The notes: a model not told the origin generated them from the letters alone. A DNA stretch of 64,000 bases from Microbispora hainanensis (GCF_006874475.1 NZ_VIRM01000013.1:62001-126000), one strand, 5' to 3'; shown: positions 15,505-23,970, counted from the first letter of the stretch. Made by a program: numbers and translations.

Positions 15505-15978
15505 ATGAAACGTCTCGTTGCCGGAGCGGCGGCGCTCGCCGCCGGCCTGGGGGTGGCGCGATGGGCGGCCTCGCGTGGCCGAATGCCGGGCGCGGTGAAG
15601 GACCCACTGGAGTCCAGCCGCTGGCTGGGCATCACGATCAACCGCCCACCGGATGAGGTCGCCCCGGGCGGGCGCCTGCCCGAGCCGCTGAGCCGGATGG
15701 ACGCAGAGGTGCGGATGAACCGGGCGCCCGGCGACCGGGGGACGGAGGTCTACGCCCGGCCGAGGGCGCAGCGGGCCGGCGCCGACGCCGTCCTCGCCCG
15801 GCTGCGCGGTGAGGACCCCCGCACCGAGATCCGTACGGCGCTGCGCGAGACGAAGTCGCTGCTGGAGACCGGCGACGTGCTGCGCTCGGACGAGGAGATC
15901 GGCACGACCCGGCCGACCATGCCGGGCAAAGTGCTCGACATGGCGCTGGGACGTGCGGCGGAGGGGGGACGGCTGTGA
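15505..15978 (+). CDS. Small SRPBCC-remnant-like protein linked to alcohol dehydrogenase
   Basis: A 157-residue protein with an N-terminal hydrophobic stretch (LVAGAAALAAGLGVARWAA). Residues 40-95 (WLGITINRPPDEVAPGGRLPEPLS, VRMNRAPGDRGTEVYARP) recall the INRPP start of SRPBCC/polyketide-cyclase-like proteins, but the domain is much shortened. The C-terminal half is helical (IRTALRETKSLLETGDVL). It overlaps the dehydrogenase gene by four bases (GTGA), so the two act together. No catalytic residues are recognised; a membrane-associated helper of the dehydrogenase is possible but unproven. Confidence 0.75.
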   Translation: MKRLVAGAAALAAGLGVARWAASRGRMPGAVKDPLESSRWLGITINRPPDEVAPGGRLPEPLSRMDAEVRMNRAPGDRGTEVYARPRAQRAGADAVLARLRGEDPRTEIRTALRETKSLLETGDVLRSDEEIGTTRPTMPGKVLDMALGRAAEGGRL

Positions 15979-17150
15979 AGGCTCTGTGCTGGCAGGGCGT
16001 GAACGAACTGTCGGTCGAGCAGGTGCCCGACCCCGCGATCCTCAACGCCCAGGACGCGATCGTGAAGGTGACGGCGAGCACCACCTGTGGTTCCGACCTC
16101 CACCTGCTCGGCGGCTACATCCCGGCCATGCGGGCCGGCGACGTCATCGGGCACGAGTTCATCGGCGAGATCGTCGACGTCGGCCCCGAGGTGAGCCGGC
16201 ACCGGCCGGGCGACCGGGTGGTGGTCTGCTCGATCATCGGATGCGGCCGCTGCTGGTCCTGCCGTCACGACCAGTGGTCGCTGTGCGAGAACAGCAACCC
16301 CTCGCCGGGCATCACGGACCTGATGTGGGGCGGCACGACCGCCGGCATCTTCGGCTACTCCCACGCGATGGGCGGCTTCCGGGGCAGTCACGCCGAGTAC
16401 ATCCGGGTGCCCTTCGTGGACTACAACGCGTTCACCGTTCCCGAGGGCGTCTCTGACCTCGACGTCCTGTTCGCCTCCGACGCGGCCCCGACGGGCTGGA
16501 TGGGCGCCGAGCTCGGCGGCGTGAAGCCGGGCGACGTGGTCGCGGTGTGGGGATGCGGCGGCGTCGGCCAGATGGCCGCCCGGGCCGCCATGCTCCTCGG
16601 CGCCGATCGGGTCATCGCGATCGACCGCTATCCGGAACGGCTGGCCATGACCGCCCGCCACGTCGGCTGCGAGGTGATCGACTACACGAGCACCGACGTC
16701 ACGGCCGAGCTGCGCGAGCGCACCGGCGGCCGGGGCCCGGACGTGTGCGTCGAGGCCGTCGGCATGGAGGCCGACAGCACCGGGATCCAGCGCGTCTACG
16801 ACGGGATCAAGCAGCAGCTGCGCCTGGAGCAAGACCGGCCCATCGCGGTGCGGGAGGCGATCCGCGCCTGCCGTACGGGCGGCTCGGTGTTCGTGCTGGG
16901 GGTCTTCGCCGGCTTCGTGGACAAGTTCCCGCTCGGCGCGCTGATGAACAAGGGCCTCACGCTGCGCGGCGCGCAGCAGCACGGCCAGCGGTTCATCCCG
17001 AAGCTCCTCGACCGCATCGCGAAGGGCGACCTGAAGCCCTCCTACCTCGCGACCCACGTCATGACGCTCGACGAGGGGCCCAAGGGCTACGAGATGTTCA
17101 AGCACAAGAAGGACGGATGCGTCCGCGCCGTCTTCCGCCCGTGGGCCTGA
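15975..17150 (+). CDS. Zinc-dependent alcohol dehydrogenase (formaldehyde-dehydrogenase-like subgroup)
   Basis: A 391-residue medium-chain dehydrogenase. The catalytic zinc ligands are in TTCGSDLHL (Cys), GHEFIGE (His-Glu) and the structural zinc site is the CGRCWSC...C cluster. The Rossmann fold carries VWGCGGVGQMAARAAMLLGA and IAIDRYPERL, indicating NAD(P). The long insert (SPGITDLMWGGTTAGIFGYSH) is typical of the glutathione-independent formaldehyde-dehydrogenase-like branch. Translationally coupled to the small protein upstream. The stop lies in a 16-bp tandem repeat, and a strong hairpin follows at 17296. The substrate is not known. Confidence 0.92.
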   Translation: MKALCWQGVNELSVEQVPDPAILNAQDAIVKVTASTTCGSDLHLLGGYIPAMRAGDVIGHEFIGEIVDVGPEVSRHRPGDRVVVCSIIGCGRCWSCRHDQWSLCENSNPSPGITDLMWGGTTAGIFGYSHAMGGFRGSHAEYIRVPFVDYNAFTVPEGVSDLDVLFASDAAPTGWMGAELGGVKPGDVVAVWGCGGVGQMAARAAMLLGADRVIAIDRYPERLAMTARHVGCEVIDYTSTDVTAELRERTGGRGPDVCVEAVGMEADSTGIQRVYDGIKQQLRLEQDRPIAVREAIRACRTGGSVFVLGVFAGFVDKFPLGALMNKGLTLRGAQQHGQRFIPKLLDRIAKGDLKPSYLATHVMTLDEGPKGYEMFKHKKDGCVRAVFRPWA

Positions 17151-17225
17151 CGCGCCCTCAGCCTGACGCGCCCTCAGCCTGACGGGCGCTGAGCCTGACG
17201 CGCCCTGATCCTGACCTGCCTGGGC
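17146..17225. repeat. 16-bp tandem repeats starting on the dehydrogenase stop codon
   Basis: Five units related to cctgacgcgccctcag run from 17146 to about 17225, with the first two identical. The TGA stop of the dehydrogenase is bases 3-5 of the first unit and is copied in all later units. Confidence 0.9.
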
Positions 17226-17295
17226 CCGACGACGGCCCTGGGTTTGACGCGCCCTCGGCCCACACCCGATGGCGTCCGGGCTGACGGATGAGAGG

Positions 17296-17328
17296 GCGCC
17301 CGCCGCCTCACCCTGAGGCGGCGGGCGC
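17296..17328. terminator. Bidirectional terminator hairpin
   Basis: A perfect 15-bp stem (17296-17310 with 17314-17328) and a 3-base loop lie between the dehydrogenase and the convergent small gene. The right flank is atctc on the plus strand. Confidence 0.75.
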
Positions 17329-17333
17329 TGATC

Positions 17334-17441
17334 TCAGCGGACGGCCGGGGCGGCCAGCCGTTCCGCCTCGTGATGCAGTGCCTCGATGAGGACGAGCTCC
17401 AGGCGGAGCTCGTCGTCCACGAGGCTCTCGAGGACGTCCAT
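17334..17441 (-). CDS. Small acidic helical protein of 35 residues
   Basis: The ATG at 17441 is preceded by a consensus ribosome-binding site AAGGAGG six bases upstream, which is stronger than at most genes here. The product begins MDVLESLVDDELRLELVLIE and ends HHEAERLAAPAVR, a single amphipathic helix with a leucine-rich face and many acidic residues. The frame stays open upstream to 17657, but that part has no ribosome-binding site and unusual composition, so I exclude it. Divergent from helD with about 290 bases between. No family recognised; it could be a short regulatory or antitoxin-like peptide. Confidence 0.5.
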   Translation of the reverse strand: MDVLESLVDDELRLELVLIEALHHEAERLAAPAVR

Positions 17442-17674
17442 CCGGGCCTCCTTGTTTCCAAAGACGTCCCGCGCGGCGCGAGGGTTGACCATGACGCGAT
17501 GCGGATTCGGATGGAATGTGGCGATGCGTCCCGCCGATCGCGCCGTCTCCCGGTTACCCAGGAAAGACGCGACATCACCCACATCCGTCACAGACGTCCC
17601 GTGAGAAACAAAAAATCCACCCCGGACGGAGTGGACGAAGGCGTGGCACGCCGCCACAGAGGCGCGATGCCGTA

Positions 17675-17718
17675 TAGTGAGAGATTCCCGATCATCTGAA
17701 AGTCAGACGCTCTCACTA
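17675..17718. promoter_or_regulatory. helD promoter with a 9-bp inverted repeat
   Basis: The hexamer TATAGT (17673-17678) is a likely -10 element. TAGTGAGAG (17675-17683) overlapping it and CTCTCACTA (17710-17718) form a perfect 9-bp dyad with a 26-base spacer, just before AGGAGTTTATCACAGGA and the helD ATG at 17735. The dyad could be an operator or a leader stem that occludes the ribosome-binding site. Confidence 0.55.
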
Positions 17719-17734
17719 GGAGTTTATCACAGGA

Positions 17735-20011
17735 ATGGGTGACCGTCAATCCGAATCCGCTCGCGCCGAGGCCCTGCGGATCGAACAGTCCTACGTCTCC
17801 ATGCTGTACGGCCGCCTCGACGTCGCCCGCGAACGGGCCGAGCGCGGCATGCGTCAAGTCCTGGCCCGGGGTGGCACGGGCACGCGGCAGGCCGTCGTGG
17901 AGCGGGAGGCGGCGGCGGCCGAGCACGCCCGCCGCCTCGCGCAACTGTCGGCCGTGGAACGCGGCCTGTGCTTCGGGCGCATCGACGAGGCCGGGGGCGA
18001 GACCCTCTACGTCGGCCGCATCGGGCTGCGCGACGACGACCACACCTCCGTGCTCGTCGACTGGCGGGCCCCCGCCGCCCGCCCCTTCTACGTCGCCACC
18101 CCCGGCGACCCGGGCCCACTCGTACGCCGCCGGCACCTGCACACCCGATATCGCGAGGTCGTGGGCATCGACGACGAGGTCTTCGACCTCGACCGGATGG
18201 CCGGCGGAGACCGCCGTACCCTCGTCGGCGAGGCCGCGCTGCTCGCGGCGCTGCGCCGCGGACGCACCGGACGCATGGGCGAGGTCGTCGCCACCATCCA
18301 GCGCGAGCAGGACCGGGTGATCCGCTCGGGCCTGGCGGGGGCGCTCGTCGTGCAGGGCGGGCCGGGCACGGGCAAGACCGTCGCCGCCCTGCACCGGGCG
18401 GCCTACCTGCTCTACACCTACCGCGACACGCTGGAACGGCGCGGCGTGCTCGTCATCGGCCCCAACGCGACGTTCTCCCGCTACATCAGCCAGGTGCTGC
18501 CCGCGCTGGGCGAGACGCAGGTGGTGCTGACGAACATGGGCGGGCTCCACCCCGGGGTGCGGGCCACCGCCGAAGACGAGCCGGCCGTCGCGGTCGTCAA
18601 GGGCGACCTGCGCATGGTCGAGGTGGTCGAGGAGGCGGTCCGCGACCGCGAGCGGGTGCCCGAAGGCGACCTGGAGGTGAAGATCCCCGTCCGCACGTCG
18701 GTGCGCGGCGGCGTGGAGGTCGTGGTCGAGGAGATGACGCTGCGGGTGGACCACGCCACGTGCCTGCGGGCCCGCGACCGCGCCCGCGGCCTGCGGCGGC
18801 AGCACAACATCGCCCGATGGACGTTCGTGGACGAGATGCTGCGGGCGCTCGCGTGGGACGAGGCGGCGCAGCTCGACCGGCCGCTTGAGGACGGCGATCT
18901 GCGGTACGCCGCCACCACCCTGTGGGAGCACCGGCCGGTGCGCGACGCGCTCGACGCCCTGTGGACGGAGATCACCCCGGAGCGGCTCGTCCGCGAACTC
19001 CTGTCGGACGCGGAACGGCTGCGCGCGGCGGCCGGGCACCACCTGACGGAGGAGGAACGGGCGCTCCTGCTGCGGCCCCGCGAGGCGCCGTGGACGGTCG
19101 GCGACGTCCCCCTGCTCGACGAGGCCGCCGAACTGCTCGGCGCGTACGACTACGGGGCGGGGGCCAGGCGGCGCCGCGCCGAGGACGAGCGCCGCGAGGA
19201 GGAACTGTACGCGCGGGAGGTCCTGACTATCACCGACGTCGATCCGGTGCTCGACGCGGCCCTGCTGGCGGGCCGCAACCGCGACGACGGGCCGTACGTG
19301 ACGACGGCCGACCGGGCCGGCCGCGACCGCACCTGGGCGTACGGGCACGTGATCGTGGACGAGGCGCAGGAGCTGTCGGCGATGGCCTGGCGGACGGTGA
19401 TGCGGCGGGTCCCGGCCCGCTCCCTTACGGTCGTCGGCGACATCGCCCAGACCGGCTCGTCGGCGGGCGCGCGGTCATGGGGCGAGATGCTCGACCCGTA
19501 CGTGAAGGGACGCTGGCGGGAGGAGCGCCTGCTGGTCAACTACCGGACTCCGGCCGAGATCATGGAGGTCGCCGCCGACGTGCTGCGGGCCGTCGCGCCC
19601 GGGGAGGAGCCGCCCGAGTCGGTCAGGTTCGGCGGCGCCCGCCCCCGCGCCCTGCCTGCCGGCGGCACCGACCTCCGGCTGCTGGTGGAGTCGGAGCTGC
19701 GCGAGATCGGGGAGGGGCGGGTCGGCGTCGTCACGCCGGACGCCCGGCACGCGGAGGTCGCCGCGCTGTTCCCCGAGGCCGTCGACCCCCTGGACAGCCC
19801 GGTGGCCGTCCTTACCGTGCGCGGCTCGAAGGGCCTGGAGTTCGACGCCGTGGTGGTCGTGGACCCCGAGGGCATCCTGCGTCAGTCGCCGCAGGGCGGC
19901 CAGGACCTGTACGTCGCCATCACCCGGGCGACCCGGCGGCTCACCGTGGTCTACGAGGACCGCCTCCCCGCCGTACTGCATCGCCTGGAAACCCCTCAAA
20001 CGCCTTCATGA
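17735..20011 (+). CDS. helD: HelD/HelR-type RNA polymerase-associated helicase
   Basis: A 758-residue superfamily 1 helicase-like ATPase. The N-terminal coiled coil (IEQSYVSMLYGRLDVARERAERG) is the arm that enters the RNA polymerase secondary channel in HelD proteins. Walker A is QGGPGTGKTVAALHRAAYLLY, motif II is VIVDEAQELS, then VGDIAQTG, LLVNYRTP, RGSKGLEFDAVVVV and YVAITRATRRL. It should release stalled or rifamycin-bound RNA polymerase in an ATP-dependent way and recycle it. Some actinobacterial HelR genes are rifamycin-induced; I did not find a rifamycin-associated element, but the promoter carries a clear dyad. A terminator follows at 20180. Confidence 0.92.
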   Translation: MGDRQSESARAEALRIEQSYVSMLYGRLDVARERAERGMRQVLARGGTGTRQAVVEREAAAAEHARRLAQLSAVERGLCFGRIDEAGGETLYVGRIGLRDDDHTSVLVDWRAPAARPFYVATPGDPGPLVRRRHLHTRYREVVGIDDEVFDLDRMAGGDRRTLVGEAALLAALRRGRTGRMGEVVATIQREQDRVIRSGLAGALVVQGGPGTGKTVAALHRAAYLLYTYRDTLERRGVLVIGPNATFSRYISQVLPALGETQVVLTNMGGLHPGVRATAEDEPAVAVVKGDLRMVEVVEEAVRDRERVPEGDLEVKIPVRTSVRGGVEVVVEEMTLRVDHATCLRARDRARGLRRQHNIARWTFVDEMLRALAWDEAAQLDRPLEDGDLRYAATTLWEHRPVRDALDALWTEITPERLVRELLSDAERLRAAAGHHLTEEERALLLRPREAPWTVGDVPLLDEAAELLGAYDYGAGARRRRAEDERREEELYAREVLTITDVDPVLDAALLAGRNRDDGPYVTTADRAGRDRTWAYGHVIVDEAQELSAMAWRTVMRRVPARSLTVVGDIAQTGSSAGARSWGEMLDPYVKGRWREERLLVNYRTPAEIMEVAADVLRAVAPGEEPPESVRFGGARPRALPAGGTDLRLLVESELREIGEGRVGVVTPDARHAEVAALFPEAVDPLDSPVAVLTVRGSKGLEFDAVVVVDPEGILRQSPQGGQDLYVAITRATRRLTVVYEDRLPAVLHRLETPQTPS

Positions 20012-20179
20012 GCGAAGCGGGGAACACCGAGCGAGCCTGAGGGGCGCGCCGCCGGTCTGGACTGAGGAACGCGCGGAGCGAGGAACGAGCGAGCACGTGA
20101 CGAGGGAGGCGTTCATCGCGCGCCTTCGGCACGACCCCGGCGGGTAAGAGCGCCCCGATGGCGAAGCGGGAAACACAGC

Positions 20180-20208
20180 ACGGCCGGCGTTGGGGGAACG
20201 CCGGCCGT
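20180..20208. terminator. Hairpin terminator between helD and the helical membrane protein gene
   Basis: A perfect 12-bp stem (20180-20191 with 20197-20208) and a 5-base G loop. It serves both convergent genes. The stretch 20012-20160 before it has degenerate direct repeats (gcgaagcgggg-type at 20014 and 20161) but no gene. Confidence 0.75.
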
Positions 20209-20231
20209 ACCTGGTGGCTGTGAGGGACGTG

Positions 20232-20732
20232 CTAGGGCATTTTTCCCGAGATCTCGTCGGCGGCCTTGTCGGTCTTCTCGCCGACGTCCTCCGCCTTGTC
20301 TCCGACCCACTTGCTGGCGTCGGAGCCGGTGTGCCGCATGCTCTCCCGCATGGTCTCGGTCCAGCGCTGCGCGTTGTTCCGGTACATCGCCACACCGACC
20401 GCGCCGATGGCGATGCCGCCGAGCAGTGCGACGACCGGCCAGCGCCGGCGGGGTTTCCTGGTGCTGGTCACGTCGATCCTGCGGGCCAACTCGGCCAGGA
20501 ACGCGCTCACGATCGGAGCGATCTGCTCCTCGACCGACTGCGCCGCCTGGTCGAGCTTCGGCGCCGCCCAGACCCTGGCGTCCTCGATCCGGTGCGACGC
20601 GAGATCGCGTGCGCTCTCCGCCACCGGACTCATCCGCCCACTGGCCTTCATCGCCTGGTCTCTCATCCTGCTCAGCCACGTCTGCGGGATGACCACCTCG
20701 GCGCGACGCCTTCTGTTCATTGTCAGGGACAC
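20232..20732 (-). CDS. Single-pass membrane protein with helical flanks (DUF5324/YtxH-like)
   Basis: A 166-residue protein. The GTG at 20732 is used because GGGGAGG lies six bases upstream. Residues 1-95 are amphipathic and Ala/Arg-rich (DLASHRIEDARVWAAPKLDQAAQSVEEQIAPIV), one membrane segment follows (WPVVALLGGIAIGAVGVAMY), and the tail is charged and helical (GDKAEDVGEKTDKAADEISGK). This architecture resembles DUF5324 and YtxH-type proteins that often sit near ppiA in actinomycetes. The function is unknown. It is divergent from ppiA. Confidence 0.75.
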   Translation of the reverse strand: MSLTMNRRRRAEVVIPQTWLSRMRDQAMKASGRMSPVAESARDLASHRIEDARVWAAPKLDQAAQSVEEQIAPIVSAFLAELARRIDVTSTRKPRRRWPVVALLGGIAIGAVGVAMYRNNAQRWTETMRESMRHTGSDASKWVGDKAEDVGEKTDKAADEISGKMP

Positions 20733-20872
20733 GATCAACCTCCCCAATCGACGGGGCCCCGGAACGACCCCTTCCCGGATGGTTGTGGCTCAATCACGCG
20801 CGGTGCTTGAAGGCATGCTCGATACCCTGTTCACCGGACAACTAACACGAGCAACCAAAGGGGGCGGCCCTC

Positions 20873-21406
20873 GTGGCTGACAACCTCATCGCGAATCTGC
20901 GCACGAATCACGGCACGATTCGCGTCCAGCTTTTCCCTAACAAGGCGCCGAAGACCGTGCGCAACTTCGTCGAGCTCGCCGAGGGCACCCGGGAGTGGAC
21001 CCACCCGGAGACCGGTGAGAAGCAGACCAACACCAAGCTCTACGACGGCACGATCTTCCACCGTGTCATCAACGGCTTCATGATCCAGGGCGGCGACCCG
21101 CTCGGGCAGGGCGTCGGCGGCCCCGGCTACAACTTCGACGACGAGATCCACCCGGAGAACCAGTTCAACCGGCCCTACCTGCTCGCCATGGCGAACGCGG
21201 GCAAGCGGTTCGGCAAGGGCACCAACGGCTCCCAGTTCTTCATCACGGTGAGCCCGACGCCGCACCTCAACCAGGGGCACACGATCTTCGGTGAGGTGAT
21301 CGAGGGCACCGAGGTGGTCGACGCGATCGCCAAGACCCCCACCGGCCGCAACGACCGGCCCGTGAACGACGTCGTTCTCGAAGAGGTCACCATCGAGCGG
21401 TCCTGA
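20873..21406 (+). CDS. ppiA: Cyclophilin-type peptidyl-prolyl cis-trans isomerase
   Basis: A 177-residue cytoplasmic cyclophilin without a signal peptide. The catalytic Arg and PPIase motifs are clear: IFHRVINGFMIQGGDP, RPYLLAMANAGK, NGSQFFIT, HLNQGHTIFGEVIEG. The start is GTG after GGGGGCGGCCCTC. It accelerates proline isomerisation during protein folding. Its place beside crgA, trpG and pknB is the same as in mycobacteria and streptomycetes. A TACCCT hexamer at 20823-20828 is a possible -10 element. Confidence 0.96.
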   Translation: MADNLIANLRTNHGTIRVQLFPNKAPKTVRNFVELAEGTREWTHPETGEKQTNTKLYDGTIFHRVINGFMIQGGDPLGQGVGGPGYNFDDEIHPENQFNRPYLLAMANAGKRFGKGTNGSQFFITVSPTPHLNQGHTIFGEVIEGTEVVDAIAKTPTGRNDRPVNDVVLEEVTIERS

Positions 21407-21427
21407 CGCCGCTCCCTCGGGCGCTCT

Positions 21428-21470
21428 GGAGACGCCCCGGCCCCGCGAGCACGCGGCCGGGGGCGTCTCC
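21428..21470 (+). terminator. Terminator after ppiA
   Basis: A 15-bp GC stem (21428-21442 with 21455-21470, one bulge) and a loop that can pair further, placed 20 bases after the ppiA stop. Confidence 0.75.
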
Positions 21471-21529
21471 GGCTTATAGGCTGGCTGGTGGATGCGCCCC
21501 CACACAGGGACCCGCCAAGGAAGGACCCC

Positions 21530-22402
21530 ATGACCTCCCAGCCTCCGCCGCCCCCGCAGCCGGGGGCGCAAGCCGTGCCCACCTGCTATCGGCACCCCGA
21601 CCGCGAGACCTACGTCCGCTGTCAGCGCTGCGAGCGCCCGATCTGCCCCGACTGCATGCACGATGCGGCAGTCGGTCACCAGTGCCCCGACTGCGTCCGC
21701 GAGGGCAACCGCGAGGTGCGGCAGGCCCAGGCGACCTTCGGCGGCGTCGCCGTGGCCGCGCCCCGCGTCACGTGGACCCTGCTGATCCTCAACGTGCTCG
21801 CGTACGCGGCCGAGGTCCTGCGTCCCGACGAGGTCATCCAGCGGTTCGCGATGTGGTCGCTCGGGGTCCACATGGGCGAGTGGTGGCGCCTGATCACCAG
21901 TGCCTTCCTGCACGCGGCACCGCCGCCCGCGCTCGCGCTCACGCACATCCTGTTCAACATGTGGGCGCTCTACGTCCTGGGACCACAGCTCGAGCGCATG
22001 CTCGGCTCGGTCCGGTTCGCGGCGCTCTATCTCCTGTCGGCGCTCGGTGGCTCGGTGGCCGTCTACCTGCTCAGCGACGTCGCCGTCGGTGCGTCGGGCG
22101 CCATCTACGGCCTGTTCGGCGCGTTGTTCGTGATCTCCCGCAGACTCGGGCAGGACGTGCGCGGCATCCTGTGGCTCATCGGAATCAACGTGGTGGTCAC
22201 GTTCTCCTTCAGTGCCATCAGCTGGCAGGGCCATCTCGGCGGGCTCGTGACCGGCACGATCATCGCCGCCGGCTTCGCCTACGCCCCACAGCGCAACCGC
22301 ACCCTCGTACAGGCCGGCGTCGCCGCCGCGGTGCTGGTGGCGCTGGTCCTGACCGTCACCACGCTGCCGCCGTACGGCCTGCTGCAGGGCGCGTTCACCT
22401 GA
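21530..22402 (+). CDS. Rhomboid intramembrane serine protease with N-terminal zinc ribbon
   Basis: A 290-residue protein. The ATG at 21530 follows AAGGAAGGACCCC. Residues 15-60 hold a B-box-like zinc-binding module (CYRHPDRETYVRCQRCERPICPDC, then HQCPDC). Six membrane segments follow. The catalytic dyad is Ser189 in GASGAIYGLFG and His235 in WQGHLGGLVTG; LTHILFNMWALY is the conserved TM2 region. It cleaves membrane proteins inside the bilayer; substrates are unknown. The 3' end overlaps the decayed TetR gene by 8 bases. Confidence 0.94.
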   Translation: MTSQPPPPPQPGAQAVPTCYRHPDRETYVRCQRCERPICPDCMHDAAVGHQCPDCVREGNREVRQAQATFGGVAVAAPRVTWTLLILNVLAYAAEVLRPDEVIQRFAMWSLGVHMGEWWRLITSAFLHAAPPPALALTHILFNMWALYVLGPQLERMLGSVRFAALYLLSALGGSVAVYLLSDVAVGASGAIYGLFGALFVISRRLGQDVRGILWLIGINVVVTFSFSAISWQGHLGGLVTGTIIAAGFAYAPQRNRTLVQAGVAAAVLVALVLTVTTLPPYGLLQGAFT

Positions 22403-23006
22403 CGCTTCCCGCGCCGGGCTGCGTGATGCGGTCGAGCCGGCGCCGCAGCAGGGCGGTCTCGGCCGGCTCAAGGGCGTCGGTGCCGGCGAGGTCGAACTGT
22501 GCGCGCAGGCGCAGCGCGGCCTCGCGGAGGGGATCGGCGTCCTCCCGCGCGGTCGTCTCGGTGAGCACGTGCGCGAACATGGCGTCGCGCATGCGGTGAG
22601 ACAGCATCGCGGGGTCGTCGAAGAGCTCCGGATTCGCGATGTGGTCGAGGGCGGTCCCGACGCTCGCGGACAGGATCAGCCGGGCGGCGACCGGGGGATC
22701 CACCCGCAGCGCGCCGATCGCCGCGCACCGCACGAGCGTCGCCTCCAGCAGCTCGAACACCCGGTCGCGAGCCGTGGACCGGGACCATGGCCGGGGCGTG
22801 AACATGAGCCGATAGAGGGCGGGGTTCTCCCGTGCGAACACCATGTGACCGTCCCAGCCGGCCCGGAGGTCGTCGACCGGGTCGGTCGTCTGCTCCTGCG
22901 CGGCCTTGAGCGCGACGTAGCGCTCGTATCCGTGGTCGGCGACGGCGTCGAGGAGCCCTCGCTTGTCGCCGAACAGCCGGTAGAGCACGGGCTGGGTCAC
23001 GCCGAC
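22395..23006 (-). pseudogene. TetR-family regulator, N terminus deleted
   Basis: The remaining frame begins in the middle of the DNA-binding helix-turn-helix (VGVTQPVLYRLFGDKRGLLDAVADHGYERY) and continues through a normal TetR ligand domain to the stop at 22395. About 25-30 N-terminal residues (helices 1 and 2) are missing. Upstream of VGV the frame immediately meets TGA TGA. A GTG at 23000 could initiate a truncated protein, but it would lack a complete DNA-binding domain. The break abuts a decapitated dehydrogenase gene on the other strand. Confidence 0.8.
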
Positions 23007-23008
23007 CG

Positions 23009-23356
23009 GACGGCGGCACGATCATCACGATGTCCACGTCCGTCGTCGGCCTGCAACTGCCCGCCTACGGGGCGTACGCCGCCAGCAAGGGCGCCGTGGA
23101 GGCGATGACGCTCATACTCGCCCGCGAACTACGGGGGCGGCAGATCACGGTCGACGCGGTCGCGCCCGGTCCGACCGCCACCGAATTGTTCCTCGGCGGC
23201 AAGGACGAGGCCACCGTCGAGCGGATGGCCGAGCAGCCGCCGCTCGAACGGCTCGGCACCCCCGAGGGCATCGCGGAGGTCGTCGCCTTCCTGGTGAGCC
23301 CCGCGGGGCACTGGATCAACGGGCAGGTCGTGCGCGCGAACGGCGGCATCGTCTGA
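23009..23356 (+). pseudogene. Short-chain dehydrogenase/reductase, N-terminal half deleted
   Basis: The frame opens abruptly at DGGTIITMSTSVV, which is the start of beta strand 5 in SDR enzymes, and continues through the catalytic YGAYAASKGAVEAM (Tyr-x3-Lys), ITVDAVAPGPTATE and the C-terminal VRANGGIV. The Rossmann motif (TGxxxGxG) and about 130 residues are missing, so the product cannot bind NAD(P). An ATG at 23030 has no ribosome-binding site. Together with the TetR remnant this looks like one deletion that removed both 5' ends and the shared promoter. Confidence 0.82.
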
Positions 23357-23482
23357 CCCGGCGGGAACATCCTCACCGCCGAGATGCTCGGCCGGAGCTG
23401 ACGATTCCCGCGCCGGGCCGGGCAATTCACCGCCCGGCCCGAACCCGGCGCAAACCCGTCAGGGGGCCGCTCATTCTGCTGC

Positions 23483-23499
23483 CCACAGGCTGTGGATAA
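23483..23499. promoter_or_regulatory. Single DnaA-box-like sequence with overlapping palindrome
   Basis: TGTGGATAA (23491-23499) matches the reverse complement of the TTATCCACA DnaA box, and CCACAG-g-CTGTGG (23483-23495) is a perfect palindrome overlapping it. It lies between the SDR remnant and the 3' end of crgA. One isolated box is not an origin; the rest of 23357-23529 shows no gene. Confidence 0.35.
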
Positions 23500-23529
23500 A
23501 GGCTGTGGAAAGAATCTTAAGAAAGCAGC

Positions 23530-23775
23530 CTAACGCCACTTGGTCGACAGTACGACGCCGACGATGATGAGCCCGAAACCGATCAGCAGGTTCCAGTTCG
23601 CCAGAGCGGAGATGCCGGGAACGCTCGGCGCGATGTAGTAGATCGCGATCCAGGCGATACCGATGATCCAGCAGGCCACCATAACGGGGGCGAGCCAGCG
23701 AGGGCTGACCTTCACCGTCTGCGCCTTCTGCGGCGGCGTGTATACGGCCTTCTTGCGGGTCTTCGACTTGGGCAC
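23530..23775 (-). CDS. crgA: Cell division protein CrgA
   Basis: An 81-residue protein with a basic N terminus (MPKSKTRKKAVYTPP) and two membrane helices (WLAPVMVACWIIGIAWIAIYY and LLIGFGLIIVGVVLSTKW) joined by the short loop SVPGISALANWN, exactly the CrgA layout. CrgA coordinates FtsZ ring, FtsI and peptidoglycan synthesis at septa and is restricted to Actinobacteria. It is divergent from trpG/pabA, as in other actinomycetes. Confidence 0.95.
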   Translation of the reverse strand: MPKSKTRKKAVYTPPQKAQTVKVSPRWLAPVMVACWIIGIAWIAIYYIAPSVPGISALANWNLLIGFGLIIVGVVLSTKWR

Positions 23776-23970
23776 GGGAGCTTCTCCTGGTGGGTACCCG
23801 CGCGGTCGTGCGGGCTGGTCTCAATAGCGTAATCGCTGTGGCGGTGAAGTCCCGAGCAAGGATAGTCGGCGCAGGCCCCGCCGGGCGATCCCCCATGCGG
23901 GATTGCCGTACGCTGAAAGTCCGATTTCCGCTTGGCACACCCAGCCACCCCGGTGAAGCGGGAGACAGCT

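Noticed and set aside
17442-17657. N-terminal extension of the 35-residue protein to 107 residues
   Set aside because: The upstream part has no ribosome-binding site and atypical composition, whereas the internal ATG has a consensus one.
23483-23499. Replication origin
   Set aside because: Only one DnaA-box-like site is present, and dnaA, dnaN and gyrase genes are not in the window, although the gene order suggests the origin is not far.
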